A stretch of DNA of 64,000 nucleotides, taken from NCBI RefSeq assembly GCF_024168825.1, contig NZ_JALJWH010000001.1, positions 4,402,001 through 4,466,000 on the forward strand, given 5' to 3'. Of this stretch, positions 51,591 to 61,807 are shown piece after piece. The stretch's first letter is position 1. Each line of letters starts with the position of its first letter. The position numbers were made by a program, and so were the translations under genes. The DNA comes from Paenarthrobacter sp. A20 (GTDB taxonomy: Bacteria; Actinomycetota; Actinomycetes; Actinomycetales; Micrococcaceae). The notes below the pieces were generated by a model. The model was not told the DNA's origin. It searched no databases and worked only from the letters and a program-made list of their open reading frames with translations.

Positions 51591-52232
51591 TCAGAGTGGC
51601 CCGAACTGCTTGTTTCCCTGTGGATCGCGCCAGGAGAGGGACAGTGCTTCGAGCTCACGACGAAGTTCCGGATCCGAAGCTATGCGACGCCGAAAATGCT
51701 CGCGGGCGTGCTCCGAAAAGTAGGCGGGCGCAGCAAACAGGCAACCCGTTGCCAGCAGCAGGAGGGCGTAGGCCGCAACGAATCCCAGCGCTTGACCGGC
51801 CCCCTCGTGAAGCAGTGGATTTACCACGGGGAAGAGGCCCACCCCCAAGATGGCCGAGAGGAATACCGCCAGCCCCACGCCGGAGGAGAACTTGCCAGGC
51901 GCGCGGGACGCCATCACTGGACGAACTTTGGGAACTCCCCGAAGCCTGGCACGAAGTCCGGCAGCGACGCAGAATAGGGCCACACCCACACCAGCGAAGG
52001 AAATCACCACGCCGGGGCTGCCCCCCAGCACCAGAACCAGGAGCGCGGCGCCCAGCAGGCTGACGGCTGTACCGAGGCACGCCACAGAGAGTCCCAGAAA
52101 TTGGCCCCTGTTCCACGCCATGTCCCTCAAAACGGAGGGTACGGTGTCCGGGACCATGCGGCCGGAAGAGATCCAATAGTCCAAGGGGAACTGCTGTGGC
52201 CATTGTCCGGATGAGGGGAACTGCTGGCTCAT
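51591..52232 (-). CDS. Membrane protein of the WXG100-linked gene group
   Basis: 213 residues with four hydrophobic segments. The N-terminal FPLDYWISSG and C-terminal WRDPQGNKQFGPL motifs recur in the protein encoded at 55303, so the two are paralogues. Its ATG overlaps the stop of the upstream gene by 4 bp. Function unknown; the context suggests a link to ESX-type secretion. Confidence 0.72.
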   Translation of the reverse strand: MSQQFPSSGQWPQQFPLDYWISSGRMVPDTVPSVLRDMAWNRGQFLGLSVACLGTAVSLLGAALLVLVLGGSPGVVISFAGVGVALFCVAAGLRARLRGVPKVRPVMASRAPGKFSSGVGLAVFLSAILGVGLFPVVNPLLHEGAGQALGFVAAYALLLLATGCLFAAPAYFSEHAREHFRRRIASDPELRRELEALSLSWRDPQGNKQFGPL

Positions 52233-52861
52233 GCGAAGGTCAAGGCCGCCGCGAATTCGCCGAAAGCCTCGCCTGCCGGGACTGGACGGTGGGGCGGGTT
52301 GTCTTCGTCCCCGGTGGCAAGAGTCCAGCTACCGTCGGCACCCGCTTTGAGATGGGCTGTGAGCGGGGACCCCTCAGCCCGGTGGTGCTTGATCATGGCC
52401 GCGGCGGGAAGCCCGTCCGGACCATCCACCAGGTAGTGGCGGGCAATCTCAATACCGAGGGGCAGCATTCCGGAGCGGGAATCAATCGGTTGAACCTCGT
52501 GTACGCCGTAACGGCTGAGGTTGAGGAGAACGGACCCTTGGTCCGAGCCGGCGGTGAACAGCACATGGTCGCTGTTGGGCGTAACCAAGGCCATTTCCAA
52601 CCATTCATCTGCACTGGAAACAACTGCGGCCACTATGGCGCCTCTGTCAACGGGGACAATGTCCTCACCATCGACTTCTGCCAGGCCGCGCACCAGCAAA
52701 GTGGTGATCCCGGCCTGCTCCAGCACCTCTTTGTCCGCGACCCCGGAAAGCCGGAACAGGTCACGGGTCTTCTCGGCTCCGCTGGTTGGGCGCATGGCCA
52801 GCAACGCCAAAAGCTCGTGGTCCGTCAGCCGCAGGGTTTCCAGGTTTGCTGTTTCTGTCAT
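52229..52861 (-). CDS. Hypothetical protein, possibly EspG-like
   Basis: 210 residues, soluble, alpha/beta. The LRLTDHELLALLAM opening and overall size recall EspG-type ESX chaperones, but the match is weak and made by eye. I start at the ATG ending at 52861 (GAGGA 5 nt upstream). Middle gene of the three-gene run with the WXG100 protein and the paralogous membrane protein. Confidence 0.6.
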   Translation of the reverse strand: MTETANLETLRLTDHELLALLAMRPTSGAEKTRDLFRLSGVADKEVLEQAGITTLLVRGLAEVDGEDIVPVDRGAIVAAVVSSADEWLEMALVTPNSDHVLFTAGSDQGSVLLNLSRYGVHEVQPIDSRSGMLPLGIEIARHYLVDGPDGLPAAAMIKHHRAEGSPLTAHLKAGADGSWTLATGDEDNPPHRPVPAGEAFGEFAAALTFA

Positions 52862-52910
52862 GCCGTCCTCATGTTGGTTTGCTGGTTCCACGCTATCTTA
52901 GGAAATCCGG

Positions 52911-53783
52911 TCAACCGCCCAGCCAACCCCACACCTTCTTCGCCCCATCGGCCACAGCTTTGGCGCCATCCTCTACGGCACCGGCGACGGCTTTGGCGCC
53001 GTCGACCACCATTTCCGAGGTGGACCCGTAGCCGAGCCCTTTCGCAAGGAAGCCCATTCCGGCCCATGCGAGGCTGGCACCTGCAAAGAAGGGTCCCACG
53101 ACAGGTACGAAGCTTCCGGCCGCCAGAACAGTGGTGATACCTCCGTCGGCCATGGCGTAGCCGTCGCCGCGCATGTAGCCATCAGCAAACTGCGCCACAC
53201 CCCCGATGACGCTCAGGACACCCGCTGCACGGCCCACCATGGAGAGACCGTTCAGGAGTTGCGTGCCTTTGAGGTACCCAACGCCGGGCATCTGCCCGAA
53301 TTGGGCGCCCAGAAGGCTCCACGGCTGGCGTACCAGGAGATTTGCCTTGGCCATCTTGTTGAGGAGGAGGTCGGCAATGAAGCCCCCACCGGAAGCGGCA
53401 AAGTTCAGCCCTTGGTAGCCCGTGTTGCCGTTGGCTTCCACCACCGGCGAAAACGGGGTGGTCCCTGGCCCGGACCCCGTCCCGGACCCCGAACCCTGCG
53501 ACGTTCCGCCGGAACCTTGGCTGGCCTGTTCCTGCTCATCTGCCTGGACAAGCAGCGACTTCGCCTGGGTGCGGAGCGATTCGCTGGCCTTGTGCAGCAT
53601 GGGCCGCATCTTCCCGGACCATTCCGAGCGGAACCGCTCGCCGTCGGCGCCCTTCCAGGCAGTGGACGCGACGATGCCGTTGATGTTGAGCTCCAGGCTG
53701 GACAGGGAGTTTCCCGAGGCCCCCATCACTTTGGACAGTGACCTTAGCTGGGCAACATCTGCCCCAAAAATGCCCGGTGCCAT
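52911..53783 (-). CDS. WXG100-domain protein with Gly-rich membrane-active C-terminus
   Basis: 290 residues. The first 90 residues form a WXG100-type helical hairpin with W43-K44-G45 in ASTAWKGADGERF, the mark of ESX/type VII secretion substrates. A Ser/Gly linker (about 90-110) precedes a Gly/Ala-rich region with several hydrophobic stretches and the repeated DGAKAVA segment at the end, ending WGWLGG. I choose the ATG ending at 53783. First gene of the group. No ESX secretion motor is in the window, so the export route would be encoded elsewhere. Confidence 0.75.
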   Translation of the reverse strand: MAPGIFGADVAQLRSLSKVMGASGNSLSSLELNINGIVASTAWKGADGERFRSEWSGKMRPMLHKASESLRTQAKSLLVQADEQEQASQGSGGTSQGSGSGTGSGPGTTPFSPVVEANGNTGYQGLNFAASGGGFIADLLLNKMAKANLLVRQPWSLLGAQFGQMPGVGYLKGTQLLNGLSMVGRAAGVLSVIGGVAQFADGYMRGDGYAMADGGITTVLAAGSFVPVVGPFFAGASLAWAGMGFLAKGLGYGSTSEMVVDGAKAVAGAVEDGAKAVADGAKKVWGWLGG

Positions 53784-53878
53784 TTCTACCCCCACGTCTC
53801 TGCCAGCAAAAGTTCTTCGGCCGCCAGATTACTGGGATCGGTGGATGGCCGCGATGGGGAGAACTTCCCCGGGACACA

Positions 53879-53922
53879 GGAAGCCCCTATCCCTCCGACA
53901 AGTCGGAAGGATAGGGGCTTCC
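53879..53922 (-). terminator. Long hairpin between guaB3 and the WXG100 group
   Basis: GGAAGCCCCTATCC (53879-53892) pairs with its complement (53909-53922), and inner TCCGAC/GTCGGA extends the stem after one mismatch. 16 bp past the guaB3 stop; terminator of guaB3. Confidence 0.7.
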
Positions 53923-53937
53923 TCAGGGGCCGTGCTG

Positions 53938-55074
53938 TCAGTTGCCTGCGTACGGCGAGACGACGACGTCAACCCGCTGGAACTCCTTGAGGTCCGAGTA
54001 GCCGGTGGTTGCCATGGAACGGCGCAGAGCACCGATCAGGTTTGAGGTTCCGTCCGTGTGGTGGCCAGGTCCGAAGAGGACCTCTTCCAGCGGACCGACC
54101 GTGCCAACATTGACGCGGTCGCCACGGGGCGACTCGAGGTGGTGCGCTTCCGGACCCCAGTGCCAGCCGCGGCCAGGTGCCTCTTCCGCGCGTGCCAGCG
54201 CGCTGCCGAGCATCACGGCGTCAGCGCCCATGGCAATGGCCTTGACGATGTCGCCGGAGCTGCCCATGCCGCCATCGGCAATGACATGAACGTAACGGCC
54301 ACCGGACTCATCCATGTAGTCGCGACGTGCCGCAGCGACGTCGGAGATGGCAGAAGCCATGGGCGAATGAATACCCAGGGCTCGTCGCGTCGTGGTGGTG
54401 GCACCGCCGCCGAAGCCCACCAGGACGCCGGCAGCACCGGTACGCATGAGGTGCAAGGCAGGCGTGTAGCCGGCCGCTCCGCCTACGATCACAGGGACGT
54501 CAAGTTCGTAGATGAACTGCTTGAGGTTCAGCGGTTCGTGGTTCTTGGAGACGTGCTCAGCAGAAACCGTTGTTCCGCGGATGACAAAGATGTCGACGCC
54601 GGCAGCCACCACTGTCTTGTAGTGTTCCTGCGTGCGCTGCGGGGTCAGAGAGCCTGCAACGGTGACGCCTGCGGCACGGATCTCTGCAAGGCGGGAGCTG
54701 ATGAGTTCGGGCTGGACGGGCGCCTGATAGAGGTCCTGCATGCGGCGGGTAACGGCCGGGCTGCTGGTCTCATCGGCCAGGGCGGCGATCTCGTCAAGGA
54801 CCTTCTGGGGGTCCTCGTAGCGGGTCCAGAGACCTTCAAGGTCCAGAACACCAAGGCCTCCGAGCCGGCCAAAGGCGATTGCAGTGTCCGGAGACATCAC
54901 CGAGTCCATGGGTGCCGCGATCACGGGGGTGTCGAACTTGTAGGCGTCGATCTGCCAGGAGACAGAGACGTCCTTCGGGTCACGCGTCCGGCGGTTCGGG
55001 ACGATCGCGATGTCATCCAGGGAGTAGGCACGACGCCCACGCTTGCCACGGCCAATCTCAATCTCATAAGTCAC
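53938..55074 (-). CDS. guaB3: GuaB3 family IMP dehydrogenase-related protein
   Basis: 378 residues from the GTG ending at 55074. TIM barrel of the IMPDH/GMP-reductase family without CBS insertion: IAAPMDSVMSP, GVLVGFGGGATTTTRRALG, HVIADGGMGSSGDIVKAIAMGADAVMLGS in parts. The usual catalytic loop with Cys (GSICTTR in the neighbouring GuaB) is not matched: the corresponding IRGTTVSAEHVS segment has no Cys. Function of actinobacterial GuaB3 is unsettled. Third IMPDH-family or guanine gene of the window. Confidence 0.9.
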   Translation of the reverse strand: MTYEIEIGRGKRGRRAYSLDDIAIVPNRRTRDPKDVSVSWQIDAYKFDTPVIAAPMDSVMSPDTAIAFGRLGGLGVLDLEGLWTRYEDPQKVLDEIAALADETSSPAVTRRMQDLYQAPVQPELISSRLAEIRAAGVTVAGSLTPQRTQEHYKTVVAAGVDIFVIRGTTVSAEHVSKNHEPLNLKQFIYELDVPVIVGGAAGYTPALHLMRTGAAGVLVGFGGGATTTTRRALGIHSPMASAISDVAAARRDYMDESGGRYVHVIADGGMGSSGDIVKAIAMGADAVMLGSALARAEEAPGRGWHWGPEAHHLESPRGDRVNVGTVGPLEEVLFGPGHHTDGTSNLIGALRRSMATTGYSDLKEFQRVDVVVSPYAGN

Positions 55075-55216
55075 GGCTCTTACTTTACTGGACCCCTCCC
55101 AGAACCCCGATTCGGCAAATAAACACTTCACAAAGTGTGCCAATGGACTCCGGGATGGCTTACCTGATCACGCCACTTCCTAAACTGGACTCAGAACCGC
55201 TGAGGAGAAGGCAGTA

Positions 55217-55306
55217 ATGACCACCCAGAACGAAGAAGGCCAGGCGTCGGCCATCACCAACCATGAGCTCATTGCTCCCCTAGCCCTGGAGGAAAACCCC
55301 TGGTGA
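55217..55306 (+). CDS. 29-residue peptide gene translationally coupled to the next gene
   Basis: ATG at 55217 with GAGGAGAAGG 5 nt upstream begins MTTQNEEGQASAITNHELI, ending ENPW and TGA at 55304-55306, which overlaps the GTG start of the next gene (55303). Strong ribosome site and 4-bp overlap argue that it is translated, as a small protein or a leader that couples translation. Confidence 0.6.
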   Translation: MTTQNEEGQASAITNHELIAPLALEENPW

Positions 55307-55953
55307 GCTACCAGACCGGCCCCACTCCACTTTCCCGCTCTGCCCTCCCCCTGGACTACTGGCTTTCCACGGAGCTCTCCGCCATTACTCCGGCCGGTGC
55401 GCGCTCCCGTCTTCGCGAGATCGCTGATGCGAGGGGTTCCTACATGGGCGCTTGGGCCGCCGGCATTGGCATGGGGGCAGTCCTCATCCTCTTGGGTGTC
55501 ATCCTCGCCATCCGGTTGGGCACGCTGGTGCCGGTTCCCTCCCTCAGCCTTCCCGGCGCGGCACTCGCCGTGCTCTCCTCCGTCTTCTACCTACGGGTAC
55601 GGGACCGGTTGCCGCGAACCAGCCGGGCGATCGTCAATCGTGGGCCCGGGAGCCTACGGGGCGCGCTTTCATTCGCGGGGTTCATCCTGATCGCCTTCAT
55701 AGGGCTGTTCGCCCTCATGGCCAAGCCATCGACGTGGCAGGATCCTGCCGCGCTGCTGACGCTGGCTACGGTTCTTGCCTTCATGGTGTGCCTCCTCGTG
55801 GTGGGGATCATCGTCCCGGCCACCATCGCGGGCCGTTCGAGGGAGTCCCTTCGCCGCAAGGCCACAACTGATCCCCATTTCCGGGCGATGCTGGAACAGG
55901 ACCTCGCCACGTGGCGTGATCCCTACGGCAACGCAGGATACGGCCCGCTCTAA
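55303..55953 (+). CDS. Membrane protein, paralogue of the WXG100-linked protein
   Basis: 216 residues, four hydrophobic segments. LPLDYWLSTELS near the N-terminus and the C-terminal TWRDPYGNAGYGPL match the protein at 51591. The two are on opposite strands with guaB3 between. GTG start coupled to the preceding 29-codon gene. Its 3' end converges on the ABC exporter with 3 bp between stops. Function unknown. Confidence 0.72.
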   Translation: MSYQTGPTPLSRSALPLDYWLSTELSAITPAGARSRLREIADARGSYMGAWAAGIGMGAVLILLGVILAIRLGTLVPVPSLSLPGAALAVLSSVFYLRVRDRLPRTSRAIVNRGPGSLRGALSFAGFILIAFIGLFALMAKPSTWQDPAALLTLATVLAFMVCLLVVGIIVPATIAGRSRESLRRKATTDPHFRAMLEQDLATWRDPYGNAGYGPL

Positions 55954-55956
55954 TTC

Positions 55957-57834
55957 TCAGGGGGTGTTCTGGCTGGTTTCGTCCACAGAGAGTTGGGACT
56001 CGAACATCCGGAAGTAGCGGCCCCTCAACGCCACCAGCTCCTTGTGGGTCCCCTGCTCCGCAATCCGGCCATCTTCGAGCATGTACACGATGTCGGCCTT
56101 CTCGATGGTGGCCAAGCGGTGGCTGATGGCGATGATGGTACTGCTTCGGTCGGCGAAGAGCCTGGTGAAGATACGGTGCTCTGCCAAGGCATCTATGGCT
56201 GATGTGGGCTCGTCCATGACCATGAATGAGGCATCCCGGTAGAAGTTGCGCGCCATGGCCAGCCGCTGCCACTGCCCGCCGGACAGCCCACTGCCCTTGC
56301 GACCACGCGGGTCCTCCATCCAGTTGCTGACATGGTTTTCCAAGCCGTTGGGCAGTTTGTTGATGAACTCCATGGCTTCGGCGTCAGAGGCCGCCCGCCT
56401 GATGCGGTCATCGTTCCGGGGTTGGTCCACGTCGCCGAGGTAGATGTTTTCCGCGGCGGTGGCGAACTCGTACTTCAGGAACTCCTGGCTCAGCACAGCG
56501 AGGTGCCTGTGCCAGCTGGTGACGTCGATCCCGGCAAGATCCACGCCGTCGAGCAGTACGTGGCCGGAGTCAGGCCGGTACAGTCCCGCAAGGATACGGA
56601 TCAGTGTGGACTTTCCCGCACCGTTTTCACCGACAATCGCAATGTGCTGGCCCGCCGTGATGGTCATCGAAATGCCCTTGATGACCTCGATGTCGCTTCC
56701 GGTATAGCTGAAGCGGATGTCGCGGAGCTCCACGGTGGTGGGCGAAATGGTCAGGGGTTTTTCGTTGCCGCTGGGAACAGGCAGGGCCATGAACAGCTCA
56801 TAATCCTTGAGGTTGGCGAGGTCCTCGTCGATGGAACTCAAGGAAGAGACAAGACTGTTGGCCGTGGAAAGTGCCCGGCTCACGATCTGCTGTACGTAGA
56901 GGAACTGACCCACCGGCTGGGCCCTGGCGATGATCTGCCCGACCACCCAGATCAGGGAAACCACCTCGGCGCCATACTGCAGGGAGTCCGCAGCCAGCTG
57001 TTTGGGAATATACCGCTTTTGGAAATCCAAGCGTCGCTTCTCGTCTGCGTCCCGCAGCCGTGATCGCAGGTCCATCAGGTATCCAACAATGCCGTAGAGC
57101 CGCATCTCCGCGATGTGCTGCGGACGAAGCAGGTTCTGTTCGATCATCCGGCGTTGCCGGCGCGAATCCACTTGGGTGTTCCAGTGCGCGATCTGCTCAC
57201 GCGACAGTTTGAACTGCAGATACACACTGGGCACGATGGCCACCAGAACGATGACGGCGATCCACCAACTGACCAGGACCAGCGCACCGATGGCGAGGAT
57301 CACGGAGACCAGTTGGGTGAAGATTGCGGCAATCCTGTCCAGCACGCGGGCGTAGGAGTCCGAGAACCGCTTCGCGCGGTCGTAAAGGTCCACCGTTTCC
57401 TTGTCGTCGTAACGCCAAAACTCCAGCGCCAGGAAACGCTGGTACATCATGTCCCCAACGATCGCGCCCACCTTGAAGCTCATGAGCTGTTGGATGTAGC
57501 GGTCAACACTGCTGAAGGCACCCCAAAACAACCCCAGCGCAGCAGTGATGATGACGTACAGGATGGCTTGGGGACCGGCGTTGGGATCCCCCGCATAACC
57601 GGCCGCCAAGGCTGTGGTGGTCAGGGCGGCGAAGTAGGTGGTGACCAACGGAAGCGTGGCGGAGATCAGCGAGCCAAGCACCTTCATGATCACCGCGACG
57701 GGTGAGGCCTTGAAGCTCACCTTCAGGACCTGCCCGACGGCGCGTGCATAGGGACGCAGCGCCAGCTTGCGGGGCGGCGTGTTGTTCAGCCGGATGGACT
57801 CCGGGTGCCGCGGTTGTGCGGGCTTTTCAGACAT
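55957..57834 (-). CDS. ABC transporter, exporter type with fused permease and ATPase
   Basis: 625 residues: about six membrane helices in residues 50-340, then an ATPase domain with Walker A GENGAGKSTLIRILAGL, signature LSGGQWQRLAMARNF, Walker B FMVMDEPTSAID and H-loop ISHRLATIEKAD. Half-transporter of the MsbA/multidrug class, probably a homodimer. Substrate unknown. Confidence 0.92.
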   Translation of the reverse strand: MSEKPAQPRHPESIRLNNTPPRKLALRPYARAVGQVLKVSFKASPVAVIMKVLGSLISATLPLVTTYFAALTTTALAAGYAGDPNAGPQAILYVIITAALGLFWGAFSSVDRYIQQLMSFKVGAIVGDMMYQRFLALEFWRYDDKETVDLYDRAKRFSDSYARVLDRIAAIFTQLVSVILAIGALVLVSWWIAVIVLVAIVPSVYLQFKLSREQIAHWNTQVDSRRQRRMIEQNLLRPQHIAEMRLYGIVGYLMDLRSRLRDADEKRRLDFQKRYIPKQLAADSLQYGAEVVSLIWVVGQIIARAQPVGQFLYVQQIVSRALSTANSLVSSLSSIDEDLANLKDYELFMALPVPSGNEKPLTISPTTVELRDIRFSYTGSDIEVIKGISMTITAGQHIAIVGENGAGKSTLIRILAGLYRPDSGHVLLDGVDLAGIDVTSWHRHLAVLSQEFLKYEFATAAENIYLGDVDQPRNDDRIRRAASDAEAMEFINKLPNGLENHVSNWMEDPRGRKGSGLSGGQWQRLAMARNFYRDASFMVMDEPTSAIDALAEHRIFTRLFADRSSTIIAISHRLATIEKADIVYMLEDGRIAEQGTHKELVALRGRYFRMFESQLSVDETSQNTP

Positions 57835-57900
57835 GCCCCCAGCCTATTCTCCCGGGCCGACAATTCCGCTTGCCCGTCAACAGCCGGTCCGTTAAAGAAC

Positions 57901-57930
57901 TGTTCCCCGCGGAGGTCTCCGCGGGGAACA
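57901..57930 (-). terminator. guaB terminator
   Basis: Perfect 14-bp inverted repeat TGTTCCCCGCGGAG (57901-57914) and complement (57917-57930) around a 2-nt loop, followed on the minus strand by GTTCTTTAA, 9 bp after the guaB stop. Confidence 0.8.
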
Positions 57931-57938
57931 GGCGATTC

Positions 57939-59722
<1,784 letters not shown>

Positions 59723-61807
59723 CTAGCCGCCGGACCATCCCGTGGCGGCCAGGAGGCGCTCTTCAAACATGGGAATCATGCTCTGCACGTACGTTTTGGT
59801 GAGGTGGTTGTCGTCCTTGTAGACATAGACGTTGCCCACCACGGCCGGACATGTCCCCTGCTCGCAGATGAAATCGCTCATGTCCATCAGGTACAGCCGC
59901 TCCACCTTGCCCAGGTAATCGTCCAAGGGCGACGACGCCGCCAAGGACTCCTCGAGCGGGGCATTGCAGTCCGGCGAATCGGGACCCTTCTTCTGCACGC
60001 ATTCAGGCATGTTGATGCTGAACCTCGGATTGTCACGGACACCCACAACATCGATGCCGGCATCCGTGAACGGCTGGATTCCCTCGAGGTACCCGGGGAC
60101 TTCCGTCTCGAAAGGCGCCGTGACGTGCGTCAGGGAAGCAACGGTGAACACGGCATCCGGCTTATGTTCCATGACATAGGCGGCACTGGCCTGGTTGAAC
60201 TCGTTGCACTCCTGAGTCCGTTCAGGGGACTCTGCCCCGAACCGGCAGCTGCCCTTCAGGAGCGTGACCACTTCCCATCCATGCTGCTTGGCAATCGGGC
60301 CCAGGGCAGCCATGTACTGCTGGGCATGCGAATCGCCGAGCACCACGATTTCCTTGGTGACTTCCTCGGGCTCCTCGTTCTGCAGGCACCCTTCCAACAG
60401 AGGGTCCGACGGCACATTGTCGCCCGTGCAGAGTCCGTCGATGTCTGCCCACTCGTCCTTCATGGCAGCCGGTGCCGGGATGATCATGGCTTCCTGCGTG
60501 GGTGCGCCGACGTACTCCGGGGACAGGGCTGCGGCTCCCGGGGTCAGCTCCTTGGGCTGGTCCGCGATCGCTGCGCCTTCGGCCGCAATGGCGCCCTGCC
60601 ACGCGGTGACAGGCAGCGCCAGCAGCGCACCGCAGCAGGCAATCACGACGGCGGCACGCCAGGACCGTACGTCGGGCCACTCCCAGCGGCGCATTGGTAC
60701 TTCCACGTACTTGGTGGTGGCCACGGCCAGCAGCATGGAGGCGGCCATGATGCCCAGGCCCTGGAGGAGGTTGGGTGAAGTTGCCCCGGAAACCAACAGG
60801 AAGAAGACAAGGACAGGCCAATGCCAGAGATAGAGGGCATAGGAGTTATCGCCCACCAGGACCAGAGGCCGCGAGCTGAGGAGGCGATCCACGCCGAAAC
60901 GGCTGCCGCTCTGTCCTGCCACGATGACCGCCGCGGCGGCGAGGGTGGGCCACAGCGCCACGAACCCCGGGAAAGAGCGATCCACGGTCAGGACCAGACC
61001 GCAGGCGAGCATGGCGGTGATCCCGGTCCACCCAAGGAAGACGCGGAGCCGGCGTCCAGGCTTCAGGTAAGGCAGGGCCAGCGCCAGCAAAGAGCCCAGG
61101 GCGAATTCCCACAGACGTGCGCGGGTATCGAAGTAGGCGTACTCCTGGTTGTTGGCGGTCTGCTCGATGGAGAAAGCAAGCGAGGCCACGAACACTGCCC
61201 CGAACGCCATGAACAGCAATGCCCGGTGGGCAACAGCCTTCCGGCCCGGGAAAAGCCTGGCCAACTGCGGCTGCAACAACGCAACGGCGGCGAAGACCAG
61301 CGGCCACAGAATGAACACCTGGCCTTGGACGGACAGGGACCAGAAATGCTGGAGCGGGCTGGCACCCGAATGATCCTGGGCGTAGTAGTCCACGGCCGTG
61401 TCAGCCAACTGCCAGTTCTGCCGGTACAACAGCGACGCCCACGCCTCAGCGAGGACATCCGGCCAGCGGCTCTGGGGGATGAAGGCCCAGGTGGCTGTCA
61501 GGACACCCAACAGGACCACGACGACGGCGGGCAGCAGCCGCTTGAAGACGTGGAGCCAGTGCCGCAGGAGCCGTAAGGGCTTACGGCTTTCCAGTTTGCG
61601 CGTGAACGACAACGTCAGCAGGAATGCCGAGATCAGCAGAAAGACGTCCACACCGCCGGAGACCCGGCCAAGCCAAATATGATAGGTCGCCACCATCAGA
61701 ACAGCCAGTGCGCGCAGTCCTTGGACCTCCGGACGGAAGCCGGGTTTCGACGTCGTGCGTTTCTGTCCGGCGGCGGGTGCCGTTTCGGTAGCTTGTGTGT
61801 TCATCAT
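59723..61807 (-). CDS. Acyltransferase-3 / SGNH fusion (OafA/YrhL type), copy 1
   Basis: About 694 residues: ten or so membrane helices of the acyltransferase-3 family (FRPEVQGLRALAVLMVATYHI with the conserved His, then GGVDVFLLISAFL), followed by a periplasmic SGNH domain with block I VLGDSHAQQYM and block V DDNHLTKTYVQS. Such proteins O-acetylate cell-wall polymers or other glycans. Start codon ATG lies within the stop region of the upstream copy, so the two are coupled. Paralogue of the next gene. Confidence 0.92.
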   Translation of the reverse strand: MMNTQATETAPAAGQKRTTSKPGFRPEVQGLRALAVLMVATYHIWLGRVSGGVDVFLLISAFLLTLSFTRKLESRKPLRLLRHWLHVFKRLLPAVVVVLLGVLTATWAFIPQSRWPDVLAEAWASLLYRQNWQLADTAVDYYAQDHSGASPLQHFWSLSVQGQVFILWPLVFAAVALLQPQLARLFPGRKAVAHRALLFMAFGAVFVASLAFSIEQTANNQEYAYFDTRARLWEFALGSLLALALPYLKPGRRLRVFLGWTGITAMLACGLVLTVDRSFPGFVALWPTLAAAAVIVAGQSGSRFGVDRLLSSRPLVLVGDNSYALYLWHWPVLVFFLLVSGATSPNLLQGLGIMAASMLLAVATTKYVEVPMRRWEWPDVRSWRAAVVIACCGALLALPVTAWQGAIAAEGAAIADQPKELTPGAAALSPEYVGAPTQEAMIIPAPAAMKDEWADIDGLCTGDNVPSDPLLEGCLQNEEPEEVTKEIVVLGDSHAQQYMAALGPIAKQHGWEVVTLLKGSCRFGAESPERTQECNEFNQASAAYVMEHKPDAVFTVASLTHVTAPFETEVPGYLEGIQPFTDAGIDVVGVRDNPRFSINMPECVQKKGPDSPDCNAPLEESLAASSPLDDYLGKVERLYLMDMSDFICEQGTCPAVVGNVYVYKDDNHLTKTYVQSMIPMFEERLLAATGWSGG

